From positions 1,860,001 to 1,924,000 of the forward strand of contig JAGTJL010000001.1 in NCBI GenBank assembly GCA_020746875.1: DNA of 64,000 bases, read 5' to 3'. Below are positions 21,995 to 34,618 of this stretch, piece after piece (the first letter of the stretch is position 1; each line of letters opens with the position of its first letter). Position numbers and translations under genes: made by a program. This DNA comes from Rhexocercosporidium sp. MPI-PUGE-AT-0058 (lineage: Eukaryota > Ascomycota > Leotiomycetes > Helotiales). The notes under the pieces are model-generated. The model searched no databases. It had not been told where the DNA came from and saw only the letters and a program-made list of their open reading frames with translations.

Positions 21995-23488
21995 AGATTG
22001 CACAATCTCGATAGCGTGGTGGGGTTTTGAGTGGTTCTAGGGATTGCATTAATGGCAAGCAGAGATGGGTAGGAACCCTAATGCGGCCTTTAAGCTGGCG
22101 GATTGGAGCTTGGATACTACTCTAGTGGCATGAGATGGGATAGAGACATCTCTCATATTGATCTTTTCTAGTGCTGTGGTTTTAAATTTAAATTTCTACC
22201 CCATTCCCGATCACAGAGGTGAGCATCCGTTGTGCTAACTTTGTAGTATAACTCGATCCAGTTGGCCACTAATACGCTGCAATCGCATCTCGAGCTCCTG
22301 TTCGTTTCTTGGCTTGTTTACCCATCAAAGAAATGATATACGTCCCATGTCCGCCAGCATCTTGAAGGGCGCGATACTTTCTATCTTGTATTGAGCAAAC
22401 TTAGTATTCATTTAAATTTTGAAAATCCTAGTGAGACGAACGTCGGGACGTTGTTAAATTCCCGTACATCGCATTCCCATTATAAGAATTAGGGATCTAG
22501 TCCCTATTTCACTGATGAAGGCTCAAGTCTCGAGCGAGAGAAGCCTGAACGACATTCAAACCATGTTCAAGGTCGAATTCTAAAGCTGAAGTCAACAGTG
22601 TTTCTTCTGAGTGCATTGGTGGACTTGTATAGCTAGAATCGATGGAGAGCACGAAAATGGGGGGTACTGGTTGGCGTGAGTTGTGCGCTTCAGAATATGG
22701 TATAGAAGTGCTCGTGTATTGCGGTTATATATCTGAGCCTGATCTTGTTGGAATCTGCTGCGTGAGAGCTGATCCAGAGATACAAGCGGCCAAAACCCCA
22801 TAGTTCTTTACGTATTCTGGTCCTTTTGATATATGTTATAGACTGGTTTATAGTCGTTTGAAGAATTTAATGCTCTTGGTTGTGTTTTAAAGAATAATTT
22901 AGAACTTCTTAAAGAACTTCGACTTAATTTGGTTAAATAGTTACAAATAACTTAGATAACTTGGACAATAATGACCTTGAATGTTGTAAGAGGGCCATCC
23001 TGGCCAGCATATGTTGCCTTCGGCAGAGAGGAAGAAACTAGGCATACTACCCTCAAAGGTTACAGATTACTGAATAAAGAATGGAAACAGGACGTGCCTC
23101 GCGGGGATTGATACCTGGAGCTTAAGCTTGAAAGGACTGAGGCTGGTAACTAGAGCAAAAGCAGAAGTCGCATGCGAATAGCTTCATTTTTAGCGTTATC
23201 TTTGCCACATCCCCGCAGTTGACTGCATTAGCAACATGCAACCATACCCGAGCCGCGATAAAGACGAAGAGTACATGAAAACAGCCCATAGCAGAGTTGT
23301 TCAGCCCTGCCTTCCCCATTCTTGGACACGTTTCTTATCAGTTGCTCTTCGGGAGCTACCGATCCAGAGGTCTCGGCATGCACATAAATACCTGGCAGCT
23401 CCACTCAGATGGATGCTAACATTCAGAGCCTTTGTTGCATTGTCAGAATTGCTCCTCGATAGGCTTCAAAATACTGGAATAATTCAAC
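21995..23488. other. Intergenic, nothing recognised
   Basis: Short open frames exist on both strands (for example 22592-22801 minus and 23236-23565 plus), but they lack conserved motifs and normal codon structure. The last part would be the promoter of the MFS gene that starts at 23489. Confidence 0.4.
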
Positions 23489-25278
23489 ATGGCCCCTCCT
23501 ACACAGTTCGACACGGTGGAAGGTGTCGAGATGGTGCCAGGCACGATTCGGATCATAGACTGTGAGTATTGAACGGGCGCCTTAAGTTACCAGGGCTGAC
23601 TTAGGCAATAAGTGCTACACACGATGAACGTCCAACATATGGAAGGCAGTAGATCCGACATCGTCCTTGTCCCACAACCAAGTCGTGATCCTAACGACCC
23701 TCTCAATTGGAGCCGTTGGCGGAAAGAGTATCACTACTGGCTCCTCTGGTGGTGGGGTTTCATCGCCGCTGTTTCTGTCAATTGGGGTGGTCCCGTATGG
23801 ACCCAACTCACTATTGATTACAACACAACATACAATCAACTCAATATAGCCTCTGCCTTGTGCTGGCTTTTCCTTGGCCTTGGCTGTATCTTCCTCCAAC
23901 CCACTGCCATGAAGATTGGACGTCGACCAGTATACTTACTAGCCACGGTATTCAATCTAGTGGGATGTGCAATGGGCGGAGTGTCCCAGACAGTCGGCAT
24001 GTACTTCGGTGTAAATATTCTGACTGGGATCGGTGCAGCTCCTGTCGATTCTCTTGTTGAGATCTCAACTATGGATATATTCTTTGCTCACGAGAGGGGC
24101 ACTAGATTGAGTCTGCTCCTCTTCACTATTTATGCTGGATCATACCTCGGACCCGTGGCAGCAGGGTATATCGCAGAATCTCAGACCTGGCGCTGGTGCA
24201 ACTGGTATCTAGTAATATTCCTGTTTGTTTTATTCGTAATCCGTAAGTAAACTTTCTCTAAGAACTTCTATCGGGACGACAAATGATAGATATGGGTCTA
24301 AGGACATCTGATACCGAGACAAGAACTAATTCAAAGAAATTAAAAGAACTTTTCACCATGGAGGAATCTACCTACCGCCGGCCCATCGCATCTGTTGAAG
24401 TCGGTGGAGTCCCAGCCTCAGCGTACGCCACCCCTAAAGAACTCGAACTAGGTCACGGCAAGCAGACTATGACTCCCATCGTGGACGGTGAAGAAGATGC
24501 CCCCATTCCACCACCAAAGACATACATGCAAAATTTCAGTCTTATCCAAACATCACAAAACGACCCCCGATCGTGGATAGTTATCGCCCTTCGGCCTTTT
24601 GCATTGGTTACCTATCCCGCCGTGATGTGGGCTGGTATCGTCTACGGCGTTCAAGTGATGTGGCTTTCCCTCCTCGCAACTACCCAAAGCGAGATTTTCT
24701 CTTTAGAGCCATACAACTTCTCCGTCGTGAACGTGGGGAACATCAATTTCGCTGCGTTTATCGGCGGTATACTCGGGATGCTCTGGGGCGGTACCGTTTC
24801 TGACAAATGCCTGCTCTACCTCGCTCGTCGAAATGGGGGCATCGCAGAGCCGGAAATGCGTTTGTGGACAATGCTCGTCCCCAGTGTCATCAATTCAGGT
24901 GGCCTGCTGATGTATGGTCTGGGGGCCTTTTACGAAATGCCCTGGATCCTGTCTGCTGGTTTTGGGACTGCTTGCATCGCTTTCGGGATTGGTTCGGGTG
25001 GAGCCATCGCAATCACTTATGCTGTGGATTGTTACTCTCTGGTAGCGTCCGAGGCTTTGGTGTTGATGCTGTTTGTGAGAAATTTGTTTGGAATGGGGTT
25101 CACATTTGCAATTCAACCGTGGTTGGCTGTTGATGGATTGAGAGATACTAGCATCATCATGGCTATCATATGCTTGGTTTCTAATTTGTCTTTTCTGAGT
25201 ATGGTGTGGTTTGGGAAGGGAATGAGGAAATGGACGGCAAGAAGATATGCTAAAACCGCAGACGGCGCACGAACTTAA
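23489..25278 (+). CDS. MFS transporter, HOL1-like (DHA1-type)
   Basis: Three exons (23489-23561, 23613-24242, 24347-25278) with canonical introns of 51 and 104 bp give 544 residues. The start is ATG at 23489, with an opening MAPPTQFDTVEGVEMVPGTI. The DPNDPLNWSRWRK block just before the first membrane helix is typical of this fungal clade. Next come six helices with KIGRRPVYLL between TM2 and TM3 and GSYLGPVAAGYI in TM5. A long hydrophilic central loop (about residues 235-330) follows, then six more helices; GGILGMLWGGTVSDK is in the second half. The product should act in the plasma or vacuolar membrane, exporting or importing small cations or drugs; the substrate cannot be told from sequence. 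The second intron contains a misleading in-frame extension, but joining at 24242/24347 restores the family sequence FVIQLFTMEES. No obvious operon-like partner. Confidence 0.88.
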
Positions 25279-25668
25279 GGGATGTAGCTTCCAATGTTAA
25301 TAGATTGTATTTGCGTGAAACACGCAACAAAGATGAGAATGATATTATCTCCAGCTACTTAGCCTAATTGCGTGATAAATATTTGCATTGTTTGTACAAA
25401 AGCGTAATCGTCATGAATCCAGTTTGGGGAATGGGTGCTGAAGATTGCCATCCTAGATATGATGTCTACTTGGACACTCATACTATGTTACCTAATTGCA
25501 TTCTTGCGGGTATTATAATCTCATGGATATATTGTTTGTACACTGTTCATGCCCAGTCTACGGGACAAAGATGAGATGAATTTGGAAAGGAGTGCATGTT
25601 CAATAGTCCATACAGCCGCACCAATTAAATGCTTCCAAGGCTAGACATGCCCCTGCCCCGTGTAATAT
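25279..25668. other. Convergent intergenic region, nothing recognised
   Basis: The stretch lies between the 3' ends of two convergent genes (MFS on plus, NLR on minus). Both 3' UTRs should be here. No motif was recognised. Confidence 0.5.
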
Positions 25669-28600
25669 TCAACACATCTGGACCATCTCTATCGCATCCA
25701 GACCATTACTGATGACTGCAATCTCATGCCCCCTGACAAACAGGATTTCTTTCCTACTCGTTACAGCAGAAATGATCTCGGCACTAGTACTTAACCATGC
25801 AGAAGGTACAAAGAAATGCCGCTGAAAAGTGGAATGGGGAGAGGGGTGATTCGAATCAATCGAGCAAATCCAGCCGTTATCTGCTATGAAGACGAGGAGC
25901 GCACCGCTGAATGGACCTGGCGCAATACCAAGGAGGATGTTGGCGGAAGGGAAATTCTTGACACCCTCAGAGAGGAACAGCGGGAGAGGTTGGGGTGGAG
26001 GGAGTGTTTCTGAAAGATCGACGGTGTACAATGATGTCTTTCCGATACCGAACGAGCCATGTGGCTGTCTGATGAGATTATTGAGGCCGAGTTTGACAAC
26101 AAGCGTATTGTTCTGGGTTAGGAGCACGGAGCGTTTCAGATCGAGGCAACTGTGATCAGCCATCGTAATCGGGGTCTGGAGATCGGGCGACAAAGTTGCA
26201 GGCGAATCCCAAGGGAATATCTGCAGCATGGAAGGTTCAAATAATATGATCTTGGTGCTGTCGTGTGGGTGTTGAAACCATCTCCGAGGTGCTTGCGATT
26301 CACTTACTCGCGATGCTATGATATTTGCCGTGTCCACGGCCCAAATTACGTCCGCAGTAGACGAAGATATGAGTACTTTCGTCTCATCGGAGCTGATCAG
26401 GATCTGATTGATCAGTTGCCCATACGGTAGTTGAGCATTCAAGAGCTCTGTGACGCAGTAATCTTTAGATAGCCTCGTCACCTTGAATCGACTAGAAGCA
26501 TCTGCGCTAGCGAGAGTCTGACCATTGGTACTCCAATCTAGACATATAATCGATGCACCCTTATGCTTGTATATCTCGCGGAAACTCAGTATACTCGCGT
26601 TCAAGTCGTATATTGCAACAGAACCATTAACCCTGCCGGTTAGCACCAGGCTTCCATCTGTGGCAGTCTTGATACAGGTGATATTTTCGCCTTCCTCGTC
26701 AGGGTGATTCCTGGTTTCTTGGGTTGTGCTTGCCGATAACTTGCTTGAAAAGTCACTTCTATCTTTGTCGGCATAGTCCCATTTCCTGACTAGCGCAGAT
26801 GGTTCCCAGACATTCGCTTGAGTTCCACGAAGCTCCAAGAGTCGAAGATTGTCTGCTGTGAAAGCTATCGCCCCTACTCCGTCACTAGATAGCGTGACAC
26901 GATAGAGTATCTGCAATGTTTCAAAGTCAAACAACTTAATGTTTCCCACCGAGTCACCTCCTGCTAGTGTTCTCCCATCACCAGAGACAGCAAGAATCTG
27001 TGTCTGTACTTTGGCATGACACTTCATTGCCCTGGAGATCGTGTCGAAGATGGCAACATCTCCATCCATGTATGCAACAGCAAGAAGATTCAAGGTCTGG
27101 ACTGGGTTGAAACAGACAGAGGTAATGTTGTTTGAGGTATCGTTTCCATCGTCGAAGGTCTTGATACAGAAACCTAGCTGTCTCTGGCTTTCGAAATCCC
27201 AGATGAATAGCGGTAGGCTGCGGTACACTATTGCCATCAGCTTCTGGTTTGAGGAAGTCGCGACAGTAGACGGAGCTCTTGAAATAACATGTCGGTAGTC
27301 ATGAGGTAAGTTATGCTGCCAGCTTTCTTGTGAGGCAAGAGACCCATTGGCAGCAGACCACGTCAATAATTTCTTGGACCTGGTAGCAACTACGAGTGTC
27401 TTATCATCATCACCAAAATCCACAGCAAGAGGATCTGAATCAAGTCGGTGTTCCCACAGCAGGGCCCCAGTAGCCAAATCCCACAGCTTCATCAATCGGA
27501 TGCCAGTAGTAACCAGAGTCCTCGCTAAATTATCGAATCGGACGATCCTCACCGTCTCCCCGTGGTTGATCCTGATAAACTCTTGACAGGTGGAGGCCCA
27601 ATAGACATATACCATTCCATCCGCGAGGCCGACAGCAAACCATTTGTCTTGGCATGCAACGCATTTCGCGGTCTTCTCGTAGTACCAGCATGAAACGCGA
27701 TCGTTCCAATCCGAATTGGAGATCCCTCGAAGGCGTATTCCATTGTCTGAGGCGCCGAATTGGCGATGAATGCCGGAGCTTTGCGGACACAAGGGTGGTA
27801 CGAACTGATATATAGCTGCAGGGTGGTGCTGCAAATTGGTCCCAAATTCTGTTACAATCCGGGGCAGATCAGTAGCCCAGGCTGAGACAACGTCTTGAAG
27901 CTGTGCAACATGTTTTGATATTCTTGCCTGGTATACTTTGAAGTGCATCGCAGCCTTTAGAAGGCAGTTCAAGTCATTCTGCTCTGCCATTTTCTCGATC
28001 CAGACCAGGATTTTCGTGTCCAGAAACGTCAAAAGGGCCAAAGATAAATCATCCGAGGAAGACGTGGCCCGGACTAAGTGCTCTGAAAACGATTCGGAGG
28101 AATACTCCGCTAGAGAATTAATGGCCGATCCTCTCCGTTTGGCTCGAGATGCCATCTCATCACTCGTCAAATATCTTAAACAAGCAAGACCAAGCTGGAC
28201 ATTTCCGAGGGGCAGCTGTATTTGAAATCCAGAACGCTGATCGAGGGCGAGCAGAAATGTTCGCGCAGTGTCATGGACAATTTGAACCCTATTCTGCCTA
28301 TCCACAAACACAAACTGCCCGCAAAGTGTTGAGATAGACCTCTCCAGGTCCCGCGTAATAGCAGTACCTATGTCTAGTAAGATCGCTCCCTTCAATTCGT
28401 CCACTGTGAGCGACCTCGTAGCACATACTGTCCATGTAAGCACAGTTTTGGCAAGTCTTTTGGTACGTGGTCTGCTAGCCATGATCTCTAAATTGCGGGA
28501 ATATAGAGCATCCATTTCCTGAGGAACTTCATCGAGAATGTCTTCTATCTCGTCGACGGTGTAAATGTCTTGGAGCTGACGCATGACTAAAACAGTCCAC

Positions 28601-30566
28601 AGAAAGCACCCGGCGGATTTTTCCACCATGGTCTCGATAAGAGCAGCTCTCATTCTCTCGTCATCGACAGGAAGATCATCGGCATGAGCTTCTACAAACA
28701 TTCGAATATCGTGCTGAGAATCTTCGACAGATACACGAGTCCGGGTATACGGCAATGAGGAAAACAGACGTTCGAGATCCACGGAGGAGCGACTGCTAAC
28801 AAAGACCTTCAATGGTATGGCCTGGTCGATCTTCGCTAAAATAGAAAAAAAATTGTCGAACGTTCTTTTCTCCGCCGCATCACATTCATCAAATGCATCG
28901 AGGACCCAGTAATACCTATGGCCAGTAAGTCGCCATTTCCATGAGGCTGGAATTACAGGCTATGCAACTTACGTAGTGCTGAAGCTGATAAGAAATATGC
29001 CGCCCACAAACAATCTGCGCCAAATGCCACGATAATCGTCTGTGTCGAGATATGAATTATCACTCGAAAGCTCCAGTAGAACTTGCCGTATAGCTTGATT
29101 ATTCTGTGCCATTTGGTAAGCCAGAGATAGTAGTGCCGCACTCAAGCTGGATCTGTGTTGGTCTCCGTGTTTGAAGAAAAAATAACTACAGCAACTGCTG
29201 TCGATACATCCAATGGCGTGTGCAGTGATAACGGATTTCCCAACTGCAGGTTGGCCTGTGAGCCAGAAATACCTCGGAGAGTCTTCCCCATACTGCCAGT
29301 CGAGAAAGCTCTCACTACTTGTCACCCACTCACAAGATCCAGGAATCCGGGAATCCTCGAGCTCTGTGAGATCATCGATTGGGCCACTGGAGACATTCAA
29401 AGATCTCGAAACACTTTGCATTTCTTGACGATATAATTGCTGTCTAGTTCTTGGCACTTGCCAGATGTTAGGATTAATCAACTGTTTGGGTCATTAAAGG
29501 GTATGTACCTCTACGTTCAATGTCCTCAACGGTTGCAGCAAGAGCGTTCCTCAATGTGCGAAAGTTACTGTCATTTGGACTTTCGAATTTACATATTCCC
29601 CTGTGATCAGCATTTAAAGTTTGAATTCGTTCATCGGGGTAGCCTGTCATCATCAGCACGGATACCAGAATTTGCTTTGGGTGTGGAAATAAAAGTCACT
29701 GCTTACCAAGAGAGGCAGAATGCTTGTCCACAATTAGTCCTGAGCCGAAACCCCAGTTAGTCGGAATACTCTCTATGAAAGAGTGGATCGAGATGCCGAT
29801 AGAAACGTGTCGGAACTGGTCGCTGATCACAGTAATAGCCTCAGATCCTCGTGCTAGACTCCCGACGAATGGTTTGGGCCCAGACGGCATTGCCTTCAAT
29901 ATCTTGTTAAGAGTCTGAGCTAGATCAGATCCTCGATGTGGTGTCGCCAAGAAGTATATAGAATGGATGCGCGCCCCAACATTGTTGTAGACAGGATTCT
30001 CGCGTGAGAGGATGCATGCCTTTTTGATCACCAGTCCGCCCATACTGTGACCAATGAAGACGATTGGGGTATTTGTAGCTCCCCGACCGAGCGTATTGTA
30101 GATTTCTTCGATCAATGACTGACCGAAGTCGTGGATCGTGAGCAGGTTCTCTCTGGTATCAAGCCAGTCGGAATTGTAGCCAAAGCTGTGTATCCTGACA
30201 TGTCTGAATTCAGGATCCGCAGGAAGCCATTCTTTTGGCCAGTAATGCGCTGGGCTTGTTGAAGCACTCCATGTCTTTCTTGATCCGCCGCGAAGCCCAT
30301 GAACAAAGACAAAGTCAACATTGCAGTCGGAGGGTTCGTGGAGGAGATTTAATCCAAGATCTCCTATGCTCTCGACTGCGGTTTCTGAAGCTGTCCGTCG
30401 TAGATTGAGGCTTCGGAACTTTCTCTCTAAGAAAGAAAAGTCAGACGGCCTCTTTGCCTGGTTTATTGGTGAGTCCTAACAGTTGCAATACAATGATCAG
30501 TCCTTATTCCTAGCAGAGGGGACGAGGAGGCATGGATAAGGTGGCGATAACACTCACAGGATTCAT
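25669..30566 (-). CDS. NLR-like protein: SesB-type hydrolase, NACHT NTPase, WD40-like C-terminus
   Basis: Five exons on the minus strand (30566-30558, 30475-29707, 29643-29509, 29456-28973, 28915-25669) join with canonical introns of 82, 63, 52 and 57 bp and total 1547 codons. The 9-bp first exon (Met-Asn-Pro) is inferred because an in-frame stop precedes exon 2; it is the least certain piece. Residues 55-250 are an alpha/beta hydrolase with VFVHGLRGG, the nucleophile elbow GHSMGG (Ser147) and ATPHRGSDLA. The NACHT domain follows: P-loop GQPAVGKS at about 372-379 and Walker B YYWVLDAFDEC near 466-476, then LKVFVSSRS. The C-terminal 700 residues are divergent WD40-like repeats (for example LMKLWDLATGALLWEH). 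This SesB-NACHT-WD arrangement is known among fungal NLRs that control non-self recognition and programmed cell death in the cytoplasm; the ligand is unknown. The repeats are not near-identical, so rapid repeat shuffling is not evident. Confidence 0.88.
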
Positions 30567-30956
30567 CGGTTCAGAGAGGGCTGCAGCAGACGTGCCTCAT
30601 TGTTTGGCGCAAGACGAAAGGAGAAAGGTTATTTAAACAATAGAAAAGCGTTTCTTTCCCGCAAGTCCAGAAGGAGGGTGCTAAAGGGAAAGATCGAAGG
30701 CATCCTGAGCGAGAGCAGGTTGAGCAGCCGCAGCTGCAGCCCCTAGGCAAATCCGCGAGTGCAGCAGCCGCGAAGCCAGAGAGCCGCTGATGGCGATTGT
30801 GCCAGGCCATTAGCCCTGGTTCTGTTACCGCAGATGCTGATGGTGTGCACTAGCCATGCTGGCGGCCACGATACTGTATGAAGTTGATAACCGCTGGGTT
30901 CAAGATGTGCAGAATTCAAGGCAGAATTCGAGAAACGTGTGGCTGAGTTTAGGGTT
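30567..30956. other. Upstream region of the NLR gene, nothing recognised
   Basis: This is the presumed promoter and leader of the minus-strand NLR gene, ending at the left repeat of a mariner-type element. It contains a GC-rich CAGCCGCAGCTGCAG-type patch near 30725. No motif assignable. Confidence 0.4.
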
Positions 30957-32396
30957 CACCAGGGGGTTTAGGATATCGTGGGATTAAGCGAGAACAGCAA
31001 AAATAAGCTCAGATGCGACGATTTCAAGCTTTTATTACCACAACTTGCTCTTAATAGGTCTCCCACCATATTTAACTAGGTCTCTACATCGTTGAGGCAT
31101 CTCGGCAATACGCGCACGAATCTCATCCATCGTAATCTTATCCCATTCTTCCTGTAAAGCTCGCTTTAACTCATTTAAATCCTTCCACACCTTATGACGT
31201 ATTCTGATCTTAATGATATTCCAACAAGCCTCGATTAGGTTCAAATCAGGTGATTGTGCAGGATGAACAATACAAGGTATATTGTGGTCCGATTTGTATT
31301 GCCTTGTAAGGTTGTTTTTGTCTCCTCGAGTTCCGTGAGAGCCATCGTTGTCTTCTTAAAGAATCCAAGGTGACAAAGGGTCTCGAGCTCTTGCAGAATC
31401 AAGGGCTTGCTTATAAACAGGAAGTAAACGATCGACGTAGTATTTCTGGGTCATTGAATTACCTTTGGGTTTGACTTCGACAGGATGAGGTTTCGACGCT
31501 TCCCATTCGAGTATACGAGCCTCCCATTGCTCTGGAGATTCGTTCTTTCGGGCTCGAGGCTTTCGAGGGCGTAGAGGCTGAACAACCTTTTCCTCTTCGT
31601 CGTAGTAGAACTCGAGCTTCTCGCATTTCGCATGCCAGTTCACCCACCCCGCCATATGCAACTTGTTTCCGATTCGTTTTGGCTTCTCTTGGATATTCTC
31701 TAGGTTTTCGCGTGTCCCTTCCTCTCGAAGAACATATCCTGTACCCATCGAAGAAGGGTCGACATGTGCTTCGTCTGTAAAGAAGATATATTACCAATGC
31801 GACTCAATAGTCTCGTTTCGGTTCGTTTTACCGTATTCGACGCGTTTGCTCTTGTTTGCCTTGGAAATTTCCTTCTTAACAAACGCTTGTTTATAGCGCC
31901 GACCCTTCCTTAATCGTTTCTGAAGTTGTTGGGTAAGAGCTTGCGGTTTAACTGGAATATCGAAGTGTGCGATCTAGACCTCGTATAGCTCATGTCGAAC
32001 CGGGTTTGAGGGCGAGAGAAGTAGTCGAATATGCTCGTCCGTTACTTGAGACTTTCTCCCAAGCTTGATAGACCTCTTACGCTTCTGCCGAACAGCAGGA
32101 GACCCAATTTCTTCGCGTTCTTAGAGCCATCGATACGCTGTGCTTCGAGAGGTCCCAGAATCGACTGCAATGTCCCCCACGTCCTTCACAGCCGAATCTC
32201 GGGCGTACGCGTCAAAAAAACGCTGTTTCGCGGGCGTATCATATGGTTTGAGGTCTTTTTTCCAAGCCGGAGGCTTTCTTTTGACACTGCTACGTAGAAC
32301 TCGACCCATAGTTGAGGTTTGTAAAGGTAGTGGGGGAAGACGCGTTGTTTTGATCGACAGAAATTAGCGTCCCACGAGATCCTAAACCCCCTGGTG
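30957..32396 (-). mobile_element. Tc1/mariner-type DNA transposon
   Basis: Inverted repeats of at least 27 bp with core CACCAGGGGGTTTAGGAT lie at 30957-30983 and 32370-32396, matching except for one base, and enclose about 1.44 kb with a transposase gene. Weaker similarity continues outward for about 15 bp, so the true ends may be a few bases further out. The TA duplication could not be fixed. Confidence 0.85.
31035..32309 (-). pseudogene. Tc1/mariner-type transposase with four premature stops
   Basis: One uninterrupted frame of 425 codons runs from ATG 32309 to the stop at 31035, broken only by TAA at 32123-32121, TAG at 31976-31974, TAA at 31793-31791 and TAA at 31358-31356. No indels are needed. 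An N-terminal HTH region (DIAVDSGTSRSTAYRWL) precedes the DDE catalytic core: FFTDEAHVD (first Asp), EDNDGSHGT (second Asp) and SPDLNLIEACWNIIK (the Glu), ending near PIKSKLW. This matches DDE_3-type mariner transposases found widely in ascomycetes. All four stops can be explained by one C-to-T change in a CAA or CAG codon, the RIP signature, while the rest of the gene is little altered. The enzyme would have been nuclear and is inactive unless the stops are suppressed. Confidence 0.9.
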
Positions 32397-33419
32397 GTTC
32401 ATTCTAAATCCACACCGATGAACGCCAAGCAGCACTAAGTCAAGACTTCCCCAGCTTCTCATGCAGCTTCATCCGATTTCTCCTGCTATACATCTGCTAC
32501 ATATCTTCATATTCTTCCAATGCACCCATGTGTTCTCAGTCTTTTGGAAAACTTGCTCGCATTAGATCCTGTATCGCAAACGAGTAAAAGGATGCCTTAT
32601 CGGCACGATGTGCTGACGTCGCACTACATACTTGCTGCGCCGTGCAACTCCAGAACTTGAGAGTAACAAATGCATCCATCCGACTACAGAGTTAAAGCAA
32701 GAGGGGAAAACCGCCCATCATCCATCTCCATATCGCTGGCGCTAAAAGCTCAAACGGATACTTGCCCCTTCTGCAACCCAAACCAACATCCGCAATGGCC
32801 GGGCCCAATGACTCTCTTGACTGCCATGTCTTGCTCTATCGGATATATATTGGATGTTGGCTCAAACAAACCCAAAGACGTAAATAGACTTACAAAGCCG
32901 GGTAAGTCCCAATGCCCTTTCGAAGCGCCGTCCCCCCCTTCTCACCCAGCCATAAAGCAATCTCCTGCCCCCCTCATTTTATTCCCAACAAACGCCAAGT
33001 CACACCCAAGCATAGTTATGAGCAATCCAAATGACACTGGTGTGTCTGCTCCGCAGATGCAAAACCTGCCCGACAGGGTTGACATCGATGAGAAAGTTGC
33101 TGAATGTAACGAACTAGATTTTAGAAGTCCGTGCGCTACAGAATTAAAAGTACGAAAAAGCTTTCTTACAAAAGTGACAAGTTGAAATTTAAAAATTACT
33201 AGATAATATATAGTTTTGTGTCTTTATAACTTATACTCTTAAAGCTTAATAAATCAAATCTAACGTTCGTGGAGATATAAGGCTTTTTAAGTCATTGAAA
33301 AAGTGCTGTTCCAGCAGCCAGTACTCGTAGCGTAAGGACTTCTGAACCCTACTGCCCCAGTTCGTAAGTTGAATCCACTTGCTATAGCGGAAGCATGCTG
33401 ATTTTATTGGTGTACAGAC
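32397..33419. other. Intergenic with one doubtful open frame
   Basis: An open frame of 171 codons (32670-33185, plus) has no recognised domain and unusual composition. Its last third (NLPDRVDIDEKVAE) could be a displaced first exon of the neighbouring kinase pseudogene, but the link is weak. 33180-33300 is AT-rich without features. Confidence 0.3.
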
Positions 33420-34518
33420 TTCCCATCTAGGTCGAAAGTGACTTCGGCACTACCACATAGAGCCAGCTTTTAGACCAGGACAGCGAGAATCAGCCTCACC
33501 CTCGAAGATAGCTCCCCTTACAATATCTTCTCAAGGTAGCCGAGGGTTCTGATGGCTTTGGAATTGTCCGCGGTGAATATGAAGCAGTTGCAGCGCTGTA
33601 CGCTGTTGCTCCGGATTTCTTACCACGGCCGATTGGAGCTGAAACGTATATCTCAGATCCCAACAGACATTTCTGCTTAAGCGAGTATGTTGACATGATC
33701 GAAGAAGTTCCCAATATGCAGAAGTTTTGTGCGTCTTTCGCAAAGATGCATCGGGACAGCGTCTCTCGATCACCCAAAGGACAATTTGGGTTCCATTTTG
33801 TCACTTACAACGAAAACAAAGCTCGAGACGTCACGTGGTGTGACACCTGGGAGGAAATGTTCTTGAATTCGGTGAGAAGGAGGGTAAGCCAAGAGCGCGA
33901 CGCTCAAGGGCCAAGTACCAAACTGGATCAACTGCTTCCGGCTTTGTATGGGAAGGTAATTCTGAGGCTCCTTCGAGCCCTGCATACCAGCGACAATAAA
34001 ATCACGCCAGTGGTTCACGGCGATGTTTGGTATGGAAATCTGGCCAGTAATGCCTTAACCAACGAGCCTATTGCCTTTGATCAAGCTACCAGTTGGGCAC
34101 ACAATGAGCGTGAGTAAGATAATATCCTGCCATGGACTCTTGCCTAAATTTGCATAGTCGACGTCGCGAACATGACTGTCCCTCGGTTCCGACTTAGCCG
34201 AGTATGGATGCATGAATATCACAAACACTTTCCTATCTCCTCGCCTGTGGAAGACTATGAAGATCATCTAAAGTTATATACCATGTAAGATACTGAGTGT
34301 AAGGAAACGTCAGGGTGAGCCACGTATTGATTATTTTCAGACACGGAGGACTCTGCGCATCGTCCTTGTACGCGAACACAACGAGATATCGGGAGATGTG
34401 AGTTCACCAACGCATGCAATTGATCGTGATTGTAGCTAACAGGGTGTCACCACAAAGGCTCATTGAGTGGTTTCAAGAACTCGTCGATAAATATCCCGAG
34501 GGATACCAAGGGTCTTGA
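33420..34518 (+). pseudogene. Fructosamine/ketosamine-3-kinase-like gene, decayed at its 5' end
   Basis: The recognisable protein belongs to the fructosamine kinase family (PF03881), which phosphorylates glycated amines in the cytosol so that they break down. Motifs seen are VTSALPHRASF then TRTARISLTLED (near 33438-33500), KVAEGSDGFGIVRGEYEA, the catalytic loop VVHGDVWYGNL (near 34012-34045), FDQATSWAHNE as the metal-binding region, and RFRLSRVWMHEYHKHFP. Three downstream introns splice cleanly and the C-terminus ends normally (EWFQELVDKYPEGYQGS, stop 34516-34518). Two lesions lie in the 5' part: a TAG where Trp is expected (ASF-stop-TRTAR, near 33460) and a 1-bp loss near 33530 (NIF then LKVAEG in another frame). 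No first exon with an ATG was found. An alternative reading with a splice acceptor at the TAG near 33508 would avoid the lesions but needs an upstream exon that I do not see. Confidence 0.72.
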
Positions 34519-34618
34519 GCGACAGATACGAGTCCAATAGCCAGCGTCAAGATGCAGGGCCATTATGGAGAACCAAATTTCATACATGCTGAATATAAGC
34601 TCTCTACGTTCCATCAAT

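Noticed and set aside
32670..33185. 171-codon open frame
   Set aside because: It has no family resemblance, an odd Pro/Ser composition and no splice partner that gives a longer protein. It is kept only as a doubtful note.
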